A DNA stretch of 64,000 bases from Candidatus Thiothrix putei (GTDB taxonomy: Bacteria > Pseudomonadota > Gammaproteobacteria > Thiotrichales > Thiotrichaceae). The position numbers and the translations under genes were made by a program. Every line of letters begins with the position of its first letter. The first letter of the stretch is position 1. The stretch covers positions 2,772,001 to 2,836,000 of the forward strand of contig CP124756.1 of the NCBI GenBank assembly GCA_029972225.1, in the 5' to 3' direction. The notes below the pieces were generated by a model, which saw only the letters and a list, made by a program, of their open reading frames with translations, had not been told where the DNA came from and did no database searches. Positions 34,900 through 44,711 of this stretch are shown piece by piece.

Positions 34900-36093
34900 A
34901 TGCCCACCAACCTCCCCCGCTTCGGCGAATTCGTCGCCCTCATCGCCATGCTCAGCTCGCTAACCGCGCTGGCGATTGATGCCATGCTGCCCGCACTCGT
35001 CACCATTGGGCGCGAGCTGGGTACACAACACGACAACGACGCGCAATTAATCCTCACCACCTTGTTTCTGGGTTTGGCGTTGGGGCAAGTATTTTTCGGC
35101 CCCTTATCCGATGCAACCGGGCGCAAACCGCTGATGTACGTGGGCTTGGGTATCTTTATGCTTGGCAGTTCGCTCTCAATGTTGGCGCAAGACTTTTCAC
35201 ACATGCTGATCGGGCGATTTTTGCAAGGGGTCGGCGCATCAGCCCCGCGTGTATTAACGATGGCACTGGTGCGCGATTGCTATTCCGGGCGGGCAATGGC
35301 ACGGGTTATGTCATTCACCATGAGTATTTTTATCCTTGTGCCGATGATTGCGCCATCATTAGGGCAAGGTATTTTGCTGGTGTCCGGCTGGCGCAGTATT
35401 TTCACGCTGTTTTGTGTGCTGGCGCTCAGTGTGGCGGTATGGTTTTGGTGGCGAATGCCGGAAACCCTCCCCACCACCAAACGCCGCACTTTCCGTTTCG
35501 GTGAGTTTTGGGAGGGGCTGAAAGAAGTCGTCAGCAACCGTACCAGCATGACCTACACCCTCACGACGGGGATTGTGTTTGGTGCATTTCTCGGTTATTT
35601 GAGTTCAGCACAACAAATCCTGCAAATCCAATACGACTTGGGGGAACGGTTCCCGCTGTATTTCGCATTGCTGGCGCTGGCGATTGGCGGCGCTTCGTTA
35701 CTGAATGCCAAGCTGGTAATGCACTACGGAATGCATTGGATCTCAAGACGGGCATTGCTGCTGTTCACACTGCTATCGGGTGCTTTTTGGCTCGTCACTT
35801 ATAGCAGTGCCGGACACCCCGCATTGCCAGTGTTGATGGCGTATTTCATGCTGGCATTTTTGGCATTAGGCATGTTATTTGGCAATCTGAATGCGCTGGC
35901 GATGGAACCGCTGGGACATATTGCCGGAATCGGTGCATCGGTCATTGGCTCACTCTCAACCTTACTCGCAGTACCGCTAGGGACATTTGTTGGACAAGCC
36001 TACGACGGCACGGTATTGCCCCTGATCAGCAGCTTCTTTATTTTCGGCTTAGCCGCCACCGTAGCCTTATTTTCACAGCGAAAACCCGCATGA
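34900..36093 (+). CDS. MFS exporter of the Bcr/CflA type
   Basis: A 397-residue major facilitator with 12 predicted membrane segments. The start is placed at ATG 34900 (MPTNLPRFGEFVAL), one base after the Uma2 stop, since the longer frame overlaps that gene. The loop 2-3 motif GPLSDATGRKPLM, the drug-export type DAMLPALVTIGREL in helix 1 and RFLQGVGASAPRVL are characteristic of the Bcr/CflA drug-resistance family. Substrate unknown. Its stop overlaps the next gene's start by 4 bp. Confidence 0.88.
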   Translation: MPTNLPRFGEFVALIAMLSSLTALAIDAMLPALVTIGRELGTQHDNDAQLILTTLFLGLALGQVFFGPLSDATGRKPLMYVGLGIFMLGSSLSMLAQDFSHMLIGRFLQGVGASAPRVLTMALVRDCYSGRAMARVMSFTMSIFILVPMIAPSLGQGILLVSGWRSIFTLFCVLALSVAVWFWWRMPETLPTTKRRTFRFGEFWEGLKEVVSNRTSMTYTLTTGIVFGAFLGYLSSAQQILQIQYDLGERFPLYFALLALAIGGASLLNAKLVMHYGMHWISRRALLLFTLLSGAFWLVTYSSAGHPALPVLMAYFMLAFLALGMLFGNLNALAMEPLGHIAGIGASVIGSLSTLLAVPLGTFVGQAYDGTVLPLISSFFIFGLAATVALFSQRKPA

Positions 36094-36578
36094 CAACTAC
36101 CCTGACATTTCTACGCCACGCCACTGCGGAAGATCACAACCTGCTCATTCCTGATGAAGCACGTCGCCTCACGCCCAAAGGTCACAAGCAAGTGCAACGG
36201 GTTGCCGACTTTTGCCAGCGTCACGCCTTACTGCCCACCCACCTGCTATGCAGCCCACTGGTCAGGGCGTTAGAAACCGCGCAAGGTTTACGTAAACACT
36301 TAGCCAATTGCCCCAAAGCCGTCATTGTGCCGTGGTTAGCACATGGCACAGATACCCAAACCACGCTGCAAGCACTGGCAGCCTTAGCCGCAAACGGTGA
36401 CAACAATATTTGGCTGGTGGGTCATGAGCCGGAATTTTCAACCTTAATCGCCCACTTGCTAGGCAGCCCTAACAGCCGTATTAAAGTCAAAAAAGCCGGG
36501 TTGATACGCCTAGAGGTCGATATGACGAGCGGCGTTGGGGAACTCCAATGGAACATCCCCAACGCGCTGATGAAGTAG
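36090..36578 (+). CDS. sixA: SixA-like phosphohistidine phosphatase
   Basis: A 162-residue small histidine phosphatase. The catalytic RHA motif (FLRHATAED, residues 8-16), the second arginine in SPLVRALETA and the C-terminal GHEPEFSTL with its histidine match SixA, which dephosphorylates HPt domains or nitrogen phosphotransfer proteins. The start overlaps the MFS stop, so the two are translated together; any functional link is unknown. Confidence 0.85.
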   Translation: MTTTLTFLRHATAEDHNLLIPDEARRLTPKGHKQVQRVADFCQRHALLPTHLLCSPLVRALETAQGLRKHLANCPKAVIVPWLAHGTDTQTTLQALAALAANGDNNIWLVGHEPEFSTLIAHLLGSPNSRIKVKKAGLIRLEVDMTSGVGELQWNIPNALMK

Positions 36579-36592
36579 TAGCGGGGAATCCC

Positions 36593-37687
36593 TTACACGT
36601 TAAACAAGAAATTCAACACATCGCCATCCTTCACGATGTACTCCTTGCCTTCCGCCCGCATTTTCCCGGCTTCTTTCGCGCCCTGCTCACCCTTGTAAGC
36701 AATGAAATCTTCAAAAGCGATGGTTTGTGCACGAATAAAGCCGCGCTCAAAGTCGGTATGAATCACGCCAGCCGCTTGTGGCGCAGTCGCATTTTTGGGG
36801 ATCGTCCATGCACGAACTTCTTTCACACCTGCGGTGAAATAGGTCTGCAAGCCCAGCAAATCGTAACCCGCTCGAATCACGCGATTCAAACCCGGTTCGT
36901 CCAGCCCCATACCGGCTAAAAACTCGTCGCGTTCTGCATCATCCAACTGGGAAAGTTCCGACTCCATTTCTGCACACACCGGCACTACCACCGCATTTTC
37001 ACGCTTGGCAATCTCGCGCACTTGCTCCAAATACGGGTTATTCTCAAAACCGTCTTCGTTAACATTGGCGATAAACATCAAAGGTTTGATGCTAATCAGG
37101 TGAAACTCACGAATAGCCAACGCGCGTTCTTCGGGGGTCATAGCCATTGAACGTGCCGAATGCCCTTCAGACAAATGCGCAAACAAACGCTCTGCCAACA
37201 CTTTTTGCGCCACCAAATCCTTACTACCGGATTTAGCCGAACGGGTCAAACGGTTCACTGCTTTTTCCGCCGTATCCAGATCCGCCAGTGCCAACTCGGT
37301 ATTGATGGTTTCAATGTCAGAGGCGGGGTCAATCTTGCCCGCAACGTGAATGATGTCGTCGTTGTCGAAACAGCGCACCACCTGCGCAATCGCATCGGTT
37401 TCGCGGATGTGCGCGAGGAATTTGTTGCCCAAACCTTCGCCCTGTGACGCACCTGCAACCAAACCTGCAATGTCGACGAATTCCATCGTCGTGGGTAAAA
37501 TCTTGATTGGTTTAACGATTGCCGCTAGTGCATCCAGACGTGGATCTGGCATGGGCACGATCCCCACATTCGGCTCAATCGTACAGAAAGGGTAATTCGC
37601 TGCCTGAATGCCCGCCTTGGTCAACGCATTAAACAGGGTGGATTTACCCACGTTTGGCAAACCAACAATTCCGCACTTGAATCCCAT
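36593..37687 (-). CDS. ychF: Ribosome-binding ATPase YchF
   Basis: A 364-residue Obg-family ATPase that binds the ribosome and takes part in translation and stress response. The P-loop [14 protein letters not shown] (residues 8-21), the switch region [32 protein letters not shown] and the C-terminal TGS-like domain (ending [11 protein letters not shown]) are present. It follows pth with a 12-bp gap and is the last gene of the lolB-ispE-prs-rplY-pth-ychF cluster. Confidence 0.96.
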   Translation of the reverse strand: MGFKCGIVGLPNVGKSTLFNALTKAGIQAANYPFCTIEPNVGIVPMPDPRLDALAAIVKPIKILPTTMEFVDIAGLVAGASQGEGLGNKFLAHIRETDAIAQVVRCFDNDDIIHVAGKIDPASDIETINTELALADLDTAEKAVNRLTRSAKSGSKDLVAQKVLAERLFAHLSEGHSARSMAMTPEERALAIREFHLISIKPLMFIANVNEDGFENNPYLEQVREIAKRENAVVVPVCAEMESELSQLDDAERDEFLAGMGLDEPGLNRVIRAGYDLLGLQTYFTAGVKEVRAWTIPKNATAPQAAGVIHTDFERGFIRAQTIAFEDFIAYKGEQGAKEAGKMRAEGKEYIVKDGDVLNFLFNV

Positions 37688-37699
37688 GATGTCTTACCT

Positions 37700-38275
37700 T
37701 TATTTGGTGTGCAGCGCGTTCATCGCTTTCTGCATATCACCGGCTAAAATCAATTCAATTTGGTCGGCTGCTTTGTCAATCGCCCGTGAGATGACGATTT
37801 CATCATCCAGTGAGGGGCGTGATAAAACATAATCGACCACTTTGTTACGGTCGCCGGGGTGTCCGACACCCAAACGCAACCGCCAATAATCCGCGCCCAA
37901 ATGGGCATGGCAATCACGCAAACCGTTATGCCCACCGTGACCACCCGCTTGTTTCAAACGCACGTCACCGGGTGCAATGTCCAGCTCATCGTGCGCCACT
38001 AAAATTTGTTCCACCGGAATTTGGTAGAAACTGGCTAACTGCTTGACTGCTAGCCCGCTACGGTTCATGAAGGTCATGGGCTTGAGTAGCCATACCACCG
38101 CACTGCCGACTTGCAGTTTACAGACTTCGCCGGAAAAACGCTTCTCGATGGCAAACTTGCCGGAGTAACGCCTTGCCAGTTCGTCAACAAACCAAAACCC
38201 GGCATTGTGCCGGGTTTTGTCGTACTGGCTACCGGGGTTGCCCAAGCCTGCAATGAGGCGGATAGGGTTTCCCAT
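37700..38275 (-). CDS. pth: Peptidyl-tRNA hydrolase
   Basis: Releases peptides from peptidyl-tRNA that drops off the ribosome. The 191-residue protein has the catalytic histidine in KTRHNAGFWFVDELA (near residue 20), PMTFMNRSG, HDELDIAPGDVRLKQAGGHGGHNGLRD and the final helical tail, all as in the bacterial Pth family. It lies between rplY (11-bp gap) and ychF (12-bp gap). Confidence 0.96.
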   Translation of the reverse strand: MGNPIRLIAGLGNPGSQYDKTRHNAGFWFVDELARRYSGKFAIEKRFSGEVCKLQVGSAVVWLLKPMTFMNRSGLAVKQLASFYQIPVEQILVAHDELDIAPGDVRLKQAGGHGGHNGLRDCHAHLGADYWRLRLGVGHPGDRNKVVDYVLSRPSLDDEIVISRAIDKAADQIELILAGDMQKAMNALHTK

Positions 38276-38286
38276 CGGTATAGACC

Positions 38287-38859
38287 TTAGTGAATCGCCG
38301 CGATGGCGTTGTCGTGGTCTTCGCCCAGAGCCAAAGCTGGCAGGCTGACACCTTCTGGCAATTTCAGGTCAGACAAGTGCACAATCTGGCCTTTTTCGAC
38401 GTTGATCATGTCAACCTCGATGAATTCAGGCAGGTTCTTAGGCAAGCAAGAAACTTCAACTTCAGAAATCATGTGGCTAACAGTACCACCTTGCTCTTTT
38501 ACGCCTTTTGCCACGTCATCATTGAGGAAGTGCAGCGCCACGTGGACGTTGATTTCTTCGTCATCACGGATGCGCTGTAAGTCAGCGTGCATAATGATTG
38601 GCTTGGCTGGGTGACGTTGCAGGTCACGCAGGATCACTTGCTCTTTACGATCGCCGAAATCCACCGTAATGATTTGCGAGTAGAAACCTTCTTCCTGCAA
38701 GTTACGCAGCATTTCATTGTGACGCAAGGAAATGGATTGTGCTTCACCGCCTGCACCGTAAATAACGGCAGGAACCATACCGGTGTTACGCAGGCGGCGG
38801 CTCGCACCCTTACCCTGCAATTCACGTGCCTGCGCTTGCAGAACGTATTGTTTTGACAT
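38287..38859 (-). CDS. rplY: Ribosomal protein bL25 (CTC form)
   Basis: Binds 5S rRNA in the 50S subunit. The N-terminal L25 domain (about residues 1-92, with KGASRRLRNTGMVPAVIYG) is followed by the CTC beta domain (about 93-185), giving the long CTC form of 190 residues rather than the short 94-residue E. coli form. An intrinsic terminator lies between it and prs, so it probably has its own promoter. Confidence 0.95.
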   Translation of the reverse strand: MSKQYVLQAQARELQGKGASRRLRNTGMVPAVIYGAGGEAQSISLRHNEMLRNLQEEGFYSQIITVDFGDRKEQVILRDLQRHPAKPIIMHADLQRIRDDEEINVHVALHFLNDDVAKGVKEQGGTVSHMISEVEVSCLPKNLPEFIEVDMINVEKGQIVHLSDLKLPEGVSLPALALGEDHDNAIAAIH

Positions 38860-38906
38860 GTTACTTCTCCAACAGAATCGTTACCGAACGCGACCGGACG
38901 GCAACT

Positions 38907-38924
38907 AAAAAACCCGCGAACGGG
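38907..38924 (-). terminator. Intrinsic terminator after prs
   Basis: On the - strand, CCCG-TTCG-CGGG is a compact tetraloop stem (38924-38913) followed by TTTTTT. It lies 10 bp after the prs stop and separates prs from rplY. Confidence 0.75.
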
Positions 38925-38933
38925 GACTAAAAC

Positions 38934-39890
38934 TTATATACCATCAAACAGGGAACTCACTGAGTCATCCTGATTAATGCGTAAAATGGTTTTCGCTAAC
39001 ACACCGGCTACCGAAAGCTGGCGAATCTTAGCACAGTTTTTAGCGGCGTCGCTTAATGGAATGGTATCGGTGATAACCACTTCATCAAGTTGAGAATTCT
39101 CGATATTGCTCACGGCTTTGCCGGAAAACACCGCATGAGTTGCATACGCCCGCACACTTAATGCACCATGCTGCTTTAACGCAGTAGCGGCATTGCACAA
39201 CGTACCGCCAGTATCGATCAAATCGTCGATCAAAATGCAGTTACGCCCTTCCACATTCCCGATGATATTCATGATCTCGGATTTATTCGGCTCAGGGCGG
39301 CGCTTGTCGATAATCGCCAGCTCGACATCACCCAAACCTTTAGCCAAAGCACGGGCACGGACTACACCGCCAACATCCGGTGAAACCACCATGATATTAT
39401 CCAGCCCACACGCCAACACATCCTTAATCAACACACCCGATGCGTAAACATTGTCTACTGGTAAGTCGAAAAAGCCTTGTACTTGGTCTGAATGCAAATC
39501 AATAGTCAGCACACGGTCAACATGACCTGTCGCGATCATATCTGCCACCAATTTGGCAGAAATCGGTACGCGCCGTGAACGCACCCGGCGATCTTGCCGC
39601 GCATAACCGTAATACGGAATAACAGCCGTGATTCGCCCTGCGGAAGCACGATACAACGCATCAGCGATAATCAGCAATTCCATCAGGTTATCGTTAGTGG
39701 GCGCACAGGTAGATTGTACGATGAAAACATCACGACCACGCACGTTTTCCAAAATCTCGACGTGCACTTCACCATCGCTGAAGCGTTCTGCTTTGATTTT
39801 ACCGGAGGGAATTCCGAGGTGATCGACGATTTTGTCGGTGAGTTCAGGATTAGCGTTACCTGTAAACACCATCATTTTATCGTCAGCCAT
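38934..39890 (-). CDS. prs: Ribose-phosphate pyrophosphokinase
   Basis: Makes PRPP from ribose 5-phosphate and ATP for nucleotide, histidine and NAD synthesis. The 318-residue protein has the flexible loop and catalytic region [40 protein letters not shown] and the PRPP-binding loop [14 protein letters not shown]. Length is typical of class I enzymes. It sits between tRNA-Gln and rplY as in many gammaproteobacteria. Confidence 0.97.
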   Translation of the reverse strand: MADDKMMVFTGNANPELTDKIVDHLGIPSGKIKAERFSDGEVHVEILENVRGRDVFIVQSTCAPTNDNLMELLIIADALYRASAGRITAVIPYYGYARQDRRVRSRRVPISAKLVADMIATGHVDRVLTIDLHSDQVQGFFDLPVDNVYASGVLIKDVLACGLDNIMVVSPDVGGVVRARALAKGLGDVELAIIDKRRPEPNKSEIMNIIGNVEGRNCILIDDLIDTGGTLCNAATALKQHGALSVRAYATHAVFSGKAVSNIENSQLDEVVITDTIPLSDAAKNCAKIRQLSVAGVLAKTILRINQDDSVSSLFDGI

Positions 39891-39920
39891 GACATATCCG
39901 CATAGATTGGGGGAAGAAAA

Positions 39921-39995
39921 TGGCAGGGCCGCCAGGATTCGAACCTGGGAATGCTGGAATCAAAATCCAGTGCCTTACCGCTTGGCGACGGCCCT
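39921..39995 (-). tRNA. tRNA-Gln (TTG anticodon)
   Basis: A 75-nt tRNA on the - strand. The acceptor stem pairs AGGGCCG with CGGCCCT, then G and an encoded CCA (complement of 39921-39923). The anticodon stem CTGGA/TCCAG encloses TT-TTG-AT, giving anticodon TTG. The T arm has CCAGG-TTCGAAT-CCTGG. It lies 7 bp after ispE and 30 bp before prs, so it is probably processed from the ispE-prs transcript. Confidence 0.96.
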
Positions 39996-40002
39996 TCTGA
40001 AA

Positions 40003-40860
40003 CTAATTGTAAAGCGTTGACAATGTTACTAGCTTTTGCTGCAAAGGCGAAATAGTCATGCCTTTTGCGACAAATCCGAACCATTCAGCAGGTAGGTTTT
40101 GTAGGATTATTTCACCTTCTTGCCTACTGTTTACTGATCCGAACAGACAACTGCCTGAACCTGTTAACGTTGCATTTGAGTATCCAGAGAGCCAGTTTAT
40201 CGCTTTAGCTACTTCAGGATAACGCTTTTCTACGACTGGCTGGAAGACGTTGATGCCTGCCCCGTCGTGGAAGGTCGCTAATGTAATCGCAGGGCAGTTG
40301 CGTGTCAAGTCTGACGCTGAAAAAAGTTCTGCCGTCGGAACATGAACCTGCGGGTGGATCACTACATACCAAGACTCAGGCAAATCAACCGGTGTTAATT
40401 GCTCACCGACCCCTTCCGCCCATGCTGCATGACCCTGTACAAACACCGGTACATCCGCGCCTAAACGTAGCCCTAACGCAGCCAACTCATCATTACTCAA
40501 ACCGCATTGCCACAGGTAATTTAACCCGTGTAACACCGTCGCTGCATCCGAACTGCCGCCCCCCAAACCGCCGCCCATCGGGATACGTTTTAACACCTGA
40601 ATATCCGCACCGAGACGCCCCCTCGTTGCCTGTTGCAGCAATCGCGCTGCCCGCACCGTTAAATCAGCGTCTGCGGGTACGTTCTCGGCCCCCTGCGGTC
40701 GACAAATTTCACCATCACCGCGCACGGTCAGCGTAATCTCATCCACAAAATCAAGGAATACAAACAGGGTTTGCAACAAATGGTAGCCATCTGCCCGCCT
40801 GCCCGTAATGTGCAGAAACAGATTGAGTTTAGCGGGCGCTGGAAGTGTTAACGTTTGCAT
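40003..40860 (-). CDS. ispE: 4-diphosphocytidyl-2-C-methyl-D-erythritol kinase
   Basis: A GHMP-family kinase of the MEP isoprenoid pathway. The ATP loop PMGGGLGGGSSDAATVL (near residue 95), the N-terminal APAKLNLFLHITGRRADGYH and the C-terminal ATLTGSGSCLFG are diagnostic. The 285-residue length is typical. It follows lolB with a 6-bp gap, the usual lolB-ispE pair. Confidence 0.95.
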   Translation of the reverse strand: MQTLTLPAPAKLNLFLHITGRRADGYHLLQTLFVFLDFVDEITLTVRGDGEICRPQGAENVPADADLTVRAARLLQQATRGRLGADIQVLKRIPMGGGLGGGSSDAATVLHGLNYLWQCGLSNDELAALGLRLGADVPVFVQGHAAWAEGVGEQLTPVDLPESWYVVIHPQVHVPTAELFSASDLTRNCPAITLATFHDGAGINVFQPVVEKRYPEVAKAINWLSGYSNATLTGSGSCLFGSVNSRQEGEIILQNLPAEWFGFVAKGMTISPLQQKLVTLSTLYN

Positions 40861-40866
40861 GGAAAC

Positions 40867-41505
40867 TTAGTAACGGGTTTGCCAGTCTTTCGCGATTACC
40901 TTGACCTTGGTGTTATCAGGCACACGGCTCAAATTAATCTTTTCAGGCAATGCTTTCCAATCGTTGCCTTGCCAACCCGCATATTCGATCAACCAGCCGG
41001 ATTGTTGTAACGATTCGGGGCGGCCTTGCGCATCCAATTTAACTTGCTGTACGGATGAGTCAGGTGAAGGTATGCCACGCACCCAATATTTCATTCCATC
41101 CAATGGCAATGACACGCCTAATTGTCCTTGCAACAAACGCTCAGCATTCGCATCCTTGTAAGTCTTGCCGTTGGCTTGCAACGTCACTTCGGAACGGTCG
41201 CCCTTGAGGTAAGCCATAACCGAACCCGTCAGCGGATTCTTAATGTTCATTTCATACTGGTCTTTTCCCGTCTGGAGCCAGGATAGATTAAACGAAGCAC
41301 TTTGCTCCTGAAACTGCATTCCCACCTTACCTTGTAAGCGCCAGCTACTCATGCGGGCAAAATTAGCCTGCCGTTGTTGCCATGCACTTTGAGCGTTTAC
41401 CGGTTTAGTTGATGCATCTGCATCTTGGGAAGGGCTTTTTGTCTGCGTCGCACACCCACCAAGCGTCAACGCGCAACAAGCCACCACCAGCATCCATTGT
41501 TTCAT
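40867..41505 (-). CDS. lolB: Outer-membrane lipoprotein receptor LolB
   Basis: Receives lipoproteins from LolA and inserts them in the outer membrane. The 212-residue precursor has a lipoprotein signal with lipobox LGGC (cysteine at residue 18). The mature part has SSWRLQGKVGMQFQEQSASFNLSWLQ, followed by the DQYEMNIKNPLTGSVMAYL block of LolB. It is the first gene of lolB-ispE and follows the TPR lipoprotein gene by 28 bp. Confidence 0.9.
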   Translation of the reverse strand: MKQWMLVVACCALTLGGCATQTKSPSQDADASTKPVNAQSAWQQRQANFARMSSWRLQGKVGMQFQEQSASFNLSWLQTGKDQYEMNIKNPLTGSVMAYLKGDRSEVTLQANGKTYKDANAERLLQGQLGVSLPLDGMKYWVRGIPSPDSSVQQVKLDAQGRPESLQQSGWLIEYAGWQGNDWKALPEKINLSRVPDNTKVKVIAKDWQTRY

Positions 41506-41533
41506 AATTCGTTATCCTTAAGTAATGAAAAGG

Positions 41534-43252
41534 TTACAAGCCAACTAGCTTTTCCTTAACCTTCAGCAACAAATTGTCATCAGGGAATTTGCTGAGCATG
41601 GTATCGAGAATGGCCTGAGCCTCCGCCTTATTGCCACGTACTGCTAACACTTCAATCAAGTGACTGGCCACTTCGGGGTCTTGTAATTGAGTATAGGCTT
41701 TGCGTAACCAAGTTTCTGCATCTTCCGGTTTGCCCGTGAGATATAACACCCAGCCCATGCTATCCATAATCGCGGGGTCATCTGGGCGGCCAGCCAAGGC
41801 TTTCGTAATGAGTCCGCTGGCTTCCGAATAACGTTGCGTATTCACCGCCAGCATATACCCCAATGCATTTAATACCGTCGTATTATCAGGCTGTGACTTA
41901 AGCACTTCTTGTAAATCAGCCTCAGCCTTGCTGAAATCACCCAGCTTTTCAGCACTCAGGGCACGAGAATACAACACATCAGGGTCATTTGCTTTTACAT
42001 CCAGCGCCTTGCCAAAGCTGTTGATAGCCTCAGCGTATTGTCCCTGATCATGCAACAGTTGCCCGTCTAATTGTAGCAATAGCCCCTTACGTTCATTATC
42101 AGCGGCTATCTTAACTTGTTCTGCCACCCATTCACGCGCGCTGGCTAAATTGCTTGTTTCCACTAACAAACGTGCCACACGCACCGTCGCTTCACGGTCG
42201 TATTTCCCCCCAACAGCCTTTTTATAAACCTCGATGGCTGGTTTGGGACGCTGCAATCCTTCATGAATTTGCCCCATGAAATAATTAGCCTCCGCAGCAC
42301 GGTCTGGCACTGTCAGCAACTTACTGATTAACGGCTCTGCCGCTGTGAAAGATTTTTGTTCCAGATGCAATAAACCCAAGGTATAGAGAATATCAGGGTT
42401 ATCGGGGAAGCTGGTGTAAAGCTGTTGGTAAATCGGTGTCGCTTCCGTGCGGCGATCTGCCAAAATTAGCAAACGTCCATAATCCAGCTTTAGTTCGGTA
42501 TCCTTAGTGTTTTTATTGACAGCTTCTAACGCCGTAATCGCGTCAGGTAATTTATCCAACCCCACTAATGCCTTAGCAGCCCAGCGAGCAGCTTGCACTT
42601 TTTCAGCCGCATTACCCTTTTGTTGCGCCACTTGACTCGCCTGTAACGCTGCCTCAAATTGATCCGCATTCAATGCCAGTGAAGCCAGCGCTAATTGTGC
42701 ACGGGGTGAACTATCCACGCTATTCACATAACGTTTGAAGGTTTCGTAGGATTTAGTAGCATCAGGCTCTAAAGCCAACAACGACACAATGAAAGCAAAA
42801 CCGTGTTCATTTTCTTTATCCGCTCTATCACGGATTTTCACCAAATCTTTCACCGCCTCATCGTACTTTTCGGTGCGTAAATTTGCCAATGCCTGATATT
42901 GAACGGCTTCGGAAGAATCCGGTGATAAAGTAATCCAACGCTCCAAAGCCCGCCCTGCTAAAGACGTATCTTCAGCGCTCATTGCCAACTCTACTGCACG
43001 CTGTGCAATCGCAGGATCATTAGTTTGCTGAGCAGCGGCGACATAATGCAAGGCAGCCTGAGACACATTACCCTGTTTAACAAACATTTCCCCCGCGAGG
43101 ATATTGTAAACCTGATAACTCAAGGGACTGCTAAAAGTCGCTACATTACTGACCGACTGATCCGCCAACGGGGTATTCCCCAAAGTGCAACCACCAATCA
43201 ATAAAGCCAAGGAAAGGCTCACAAAACGGCGCGGCAAACGAGTGCTGGGCAT
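41534..43252 (-). CDS. TPR-repeat lipoprotein
   Basis: A 572-residue protein with a lipoprotein signal (basic start, hydrophobic stretch, lipobox IGGC, cysteine at residue 22) followed by many tetratricopeptide units to the C-terminus (for example residues about 60-110 and 400-500, DVLYSRALSAEKLGDFSKAEADL). A TPR lipoprotein upstream of lolB is common in gammaproteobacteria (as in Pseudomonas). Its role is not known; the location suggests envelope assembly. Confidence 0.85.
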   Translation of the reverse strand: MPSTRLPRRFVSLSLALLIGGCTLGNTPLADQSVSNVATFSSPLSYQVYNILAGEMFVKQGNVSQAALHYVAAAQQTNDPAIAQRAVELAMSAEDTSLAGRALERWITLSPDSSEAVQYQALANLRTEKYDEAVKDLVKIRDRADKENEHGFAFIVSLLALEPDATKSYETFKRYVNSVDSSPRAQLALASLALNADQFEAALQASQVAQQKGNAAEKVQAARWAAKALVGLDKLPDAITALEAVNKNTKDTELKLDYGRLLILADRRTEATPIYQQLYTSFPDNPDILYTLGLLHLEQKSFTAAEPLISKLLTVPDRAAEANYFMGQIHEGLQRPKPAIEVYKKAVGGKYDREATVRVARLLVETSNLASAREWVAEQVKIAADNERKGLLLQLDGQLLHDQGQYAEAINSFGKALDVKANDPDVLYSRALSAEKLGDFSKAEADLQEVLKSQPDNTTVLNALGYMLAVNTQRYSEASGLITKALAGRPDDPAIMDSMGWVLYLTGKPEDAETWLRKAYTQLQDPEVASHLIEVLAVRGNKAEAQAILDTMLSKFPDDNLLLKVKEKLVGL

Positions 43253-43442
43253 GACTTTCTCCGGTCTACCACAATCCCCGATTGTGATTGATCGCGTTAT
43301 GTTGCAAGAGGATTTAAGGATATATTCAACGAATTACCTTGTAATAAGCCATAACGTATCAGAAAATTCGCGGTTCCGAAAGTTAACTACCTCGTTCTGA
43401 AAAGGTGCAAAGGCTGAAATGTATCCGTTGGTGAAATACTGA

Positions 43443-44705
43443 ATGTCCATCCTGATCGTTGGAGTCAATCATAAAACCGCCCCAGTCTCCATCCGGGAAA
43501 AGGTTTCGTTCTCACCTGACAGCCTGCCATTGGCATTGCACGCTGCCCATCAGGTTGTGCCTGAAAACCTGATACTCTCGACCTGCAACCGTACCGAAAT
43601 TTACGCTGCGGCTCATCCGCAGCAATCCGTGGAAGCCTTGGTCGAGTGGCTGGCAAGCTGGCATAAAATGCCCGCAACACAATTACAACCCTACTTGTAT
43701 ATCTACCAACAAGACGAAGCAGTGCGTCACGCCTTGCGCGTAGCCTGTGGGTTAGACTCACTGGTACTCGGTGAACCCCAAATCCTTGGGCAACTGAAAA
43801 CTGCCCTACAAGCTGCCAGCGACCAGGCCACCACCGGCAATCAATTAAACCGCCTGATGCAACATGCGTTTTCCACCGCTAAAAAAGTCCGTACCCAAAC
43901 CAGCATTGGTGCCAATCCCGTCTCTGTTGCTTTTGCTGCGGTGAGTCTCGCCAAACAAATTTTCAGCAAACTCGAAAAACAAACCGCACTGCTGATTGGT
44001 GCAGGTGAAACCATCGAACTCGTCGGCAAACACCTTGCCACCAACCACATTGGTAAAATCATAGTCGCCAACCGCAGCATCGACAAAGCCCAAAAACTCG
44101 CCGCAGAATACGGCGGCAAGGGCATCGGCTTGCCAGACTTAGCCGATCATTTACCCCAGGCGGACATCATTATTTCTTCCACTGCCTCTCCCGTTCCCAT
44201 TCTCGGTAAAGGCGCGGTAGAACGTGCCCTAAAAATTCGTAAACACCGCCCCATGTTCATGGTAGACATTGCCGTGCCACGAGATATTGAACAAGAAGTT
44301 GCCAACCTAGATGATGTCTACCTCTACACTGTTGACGACCTACACTCAGTGATTGAAGAAAACCTCCAATCACGGCGGGCTGCTGCCGAGCAAGCTGAAG
44401 GCATGGTGCTAGAAGAAGTCACTAACTTCATGGCATGGCTACGTGCACAAGACCACATGAATACCATTCGTGCCTACCGTGCACGCACCGACACTATTCG
44501 TCAGGAAGTCTTCGATAAAGCCAGTGCCTTATTACAAAATGGCAAAAGCCCCGCAGAAGCCCTACAATTTCTGGCACACACGCTGGCGAACAAACTGTCT
44601 CACGACGCCACCCAAGCCATGCACCACGCTGCACGCAACGGCGACCATCAATTGCTGGAACACGCCCGGACCCTGTTTAACCTTTCCACTGACGATAACG
44701 GCTAA
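43443..44705 (+). CDS. hemA: Glutamyl-tRNA reductase
   Basis: Reduces glutamyl-tRNA to glutamate-1-semialdehyde, the first step of C5-pathway heme synthesis. The 420-residue protein has VGVNHKTAPVSIREKV at the N-terminus, the catalytic cysteine in ILSTCNRTEIYA (about residue 50), the NADPH-binding region with LLIGAGETIELV, and the C-terminal dimerisation helices. It is divergent from the TPR-lolB cluster and begins the hemA-prfA-prmC operon. Confidence 0.96.
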   Translation: MSILIVGVNHKTAPVSIREKVSFSPDSLPLALHAAHQVVPENLILSTCNRTEIYAAAHPQQSVEALVEWLASWHKMPATQLQPYLYIYQQDEAVRHALRVACGLDSLVLGEPQILGQLKTALQAASDQATTGNQLNRLMQHAFSTAKKVRTQTSIGANPVSVAFAAVSLAKQIFSKLEKQTALLIGAGETIELVGKHLATNHIGKIIVANRSIDKAQKLAAEYGGKGIGLPDLADHLPQADIIISSTASPVPILGKGAVERALKIRKHRPMFMVDIAVPRDIEQEVANLDDVYLYTVDDLHSVIEENLQSRRAAAEQAEGMVLEEVTNFMAWLRAQDHMNTIRAYRARTDTIRQEVFDKASALLQNGKSPAEALQFLAHTLANKLSHDATQAMHHAARNGDHQLLEHARTLFNLSTDDNG

Positions 44706-44711
44706 AAATCT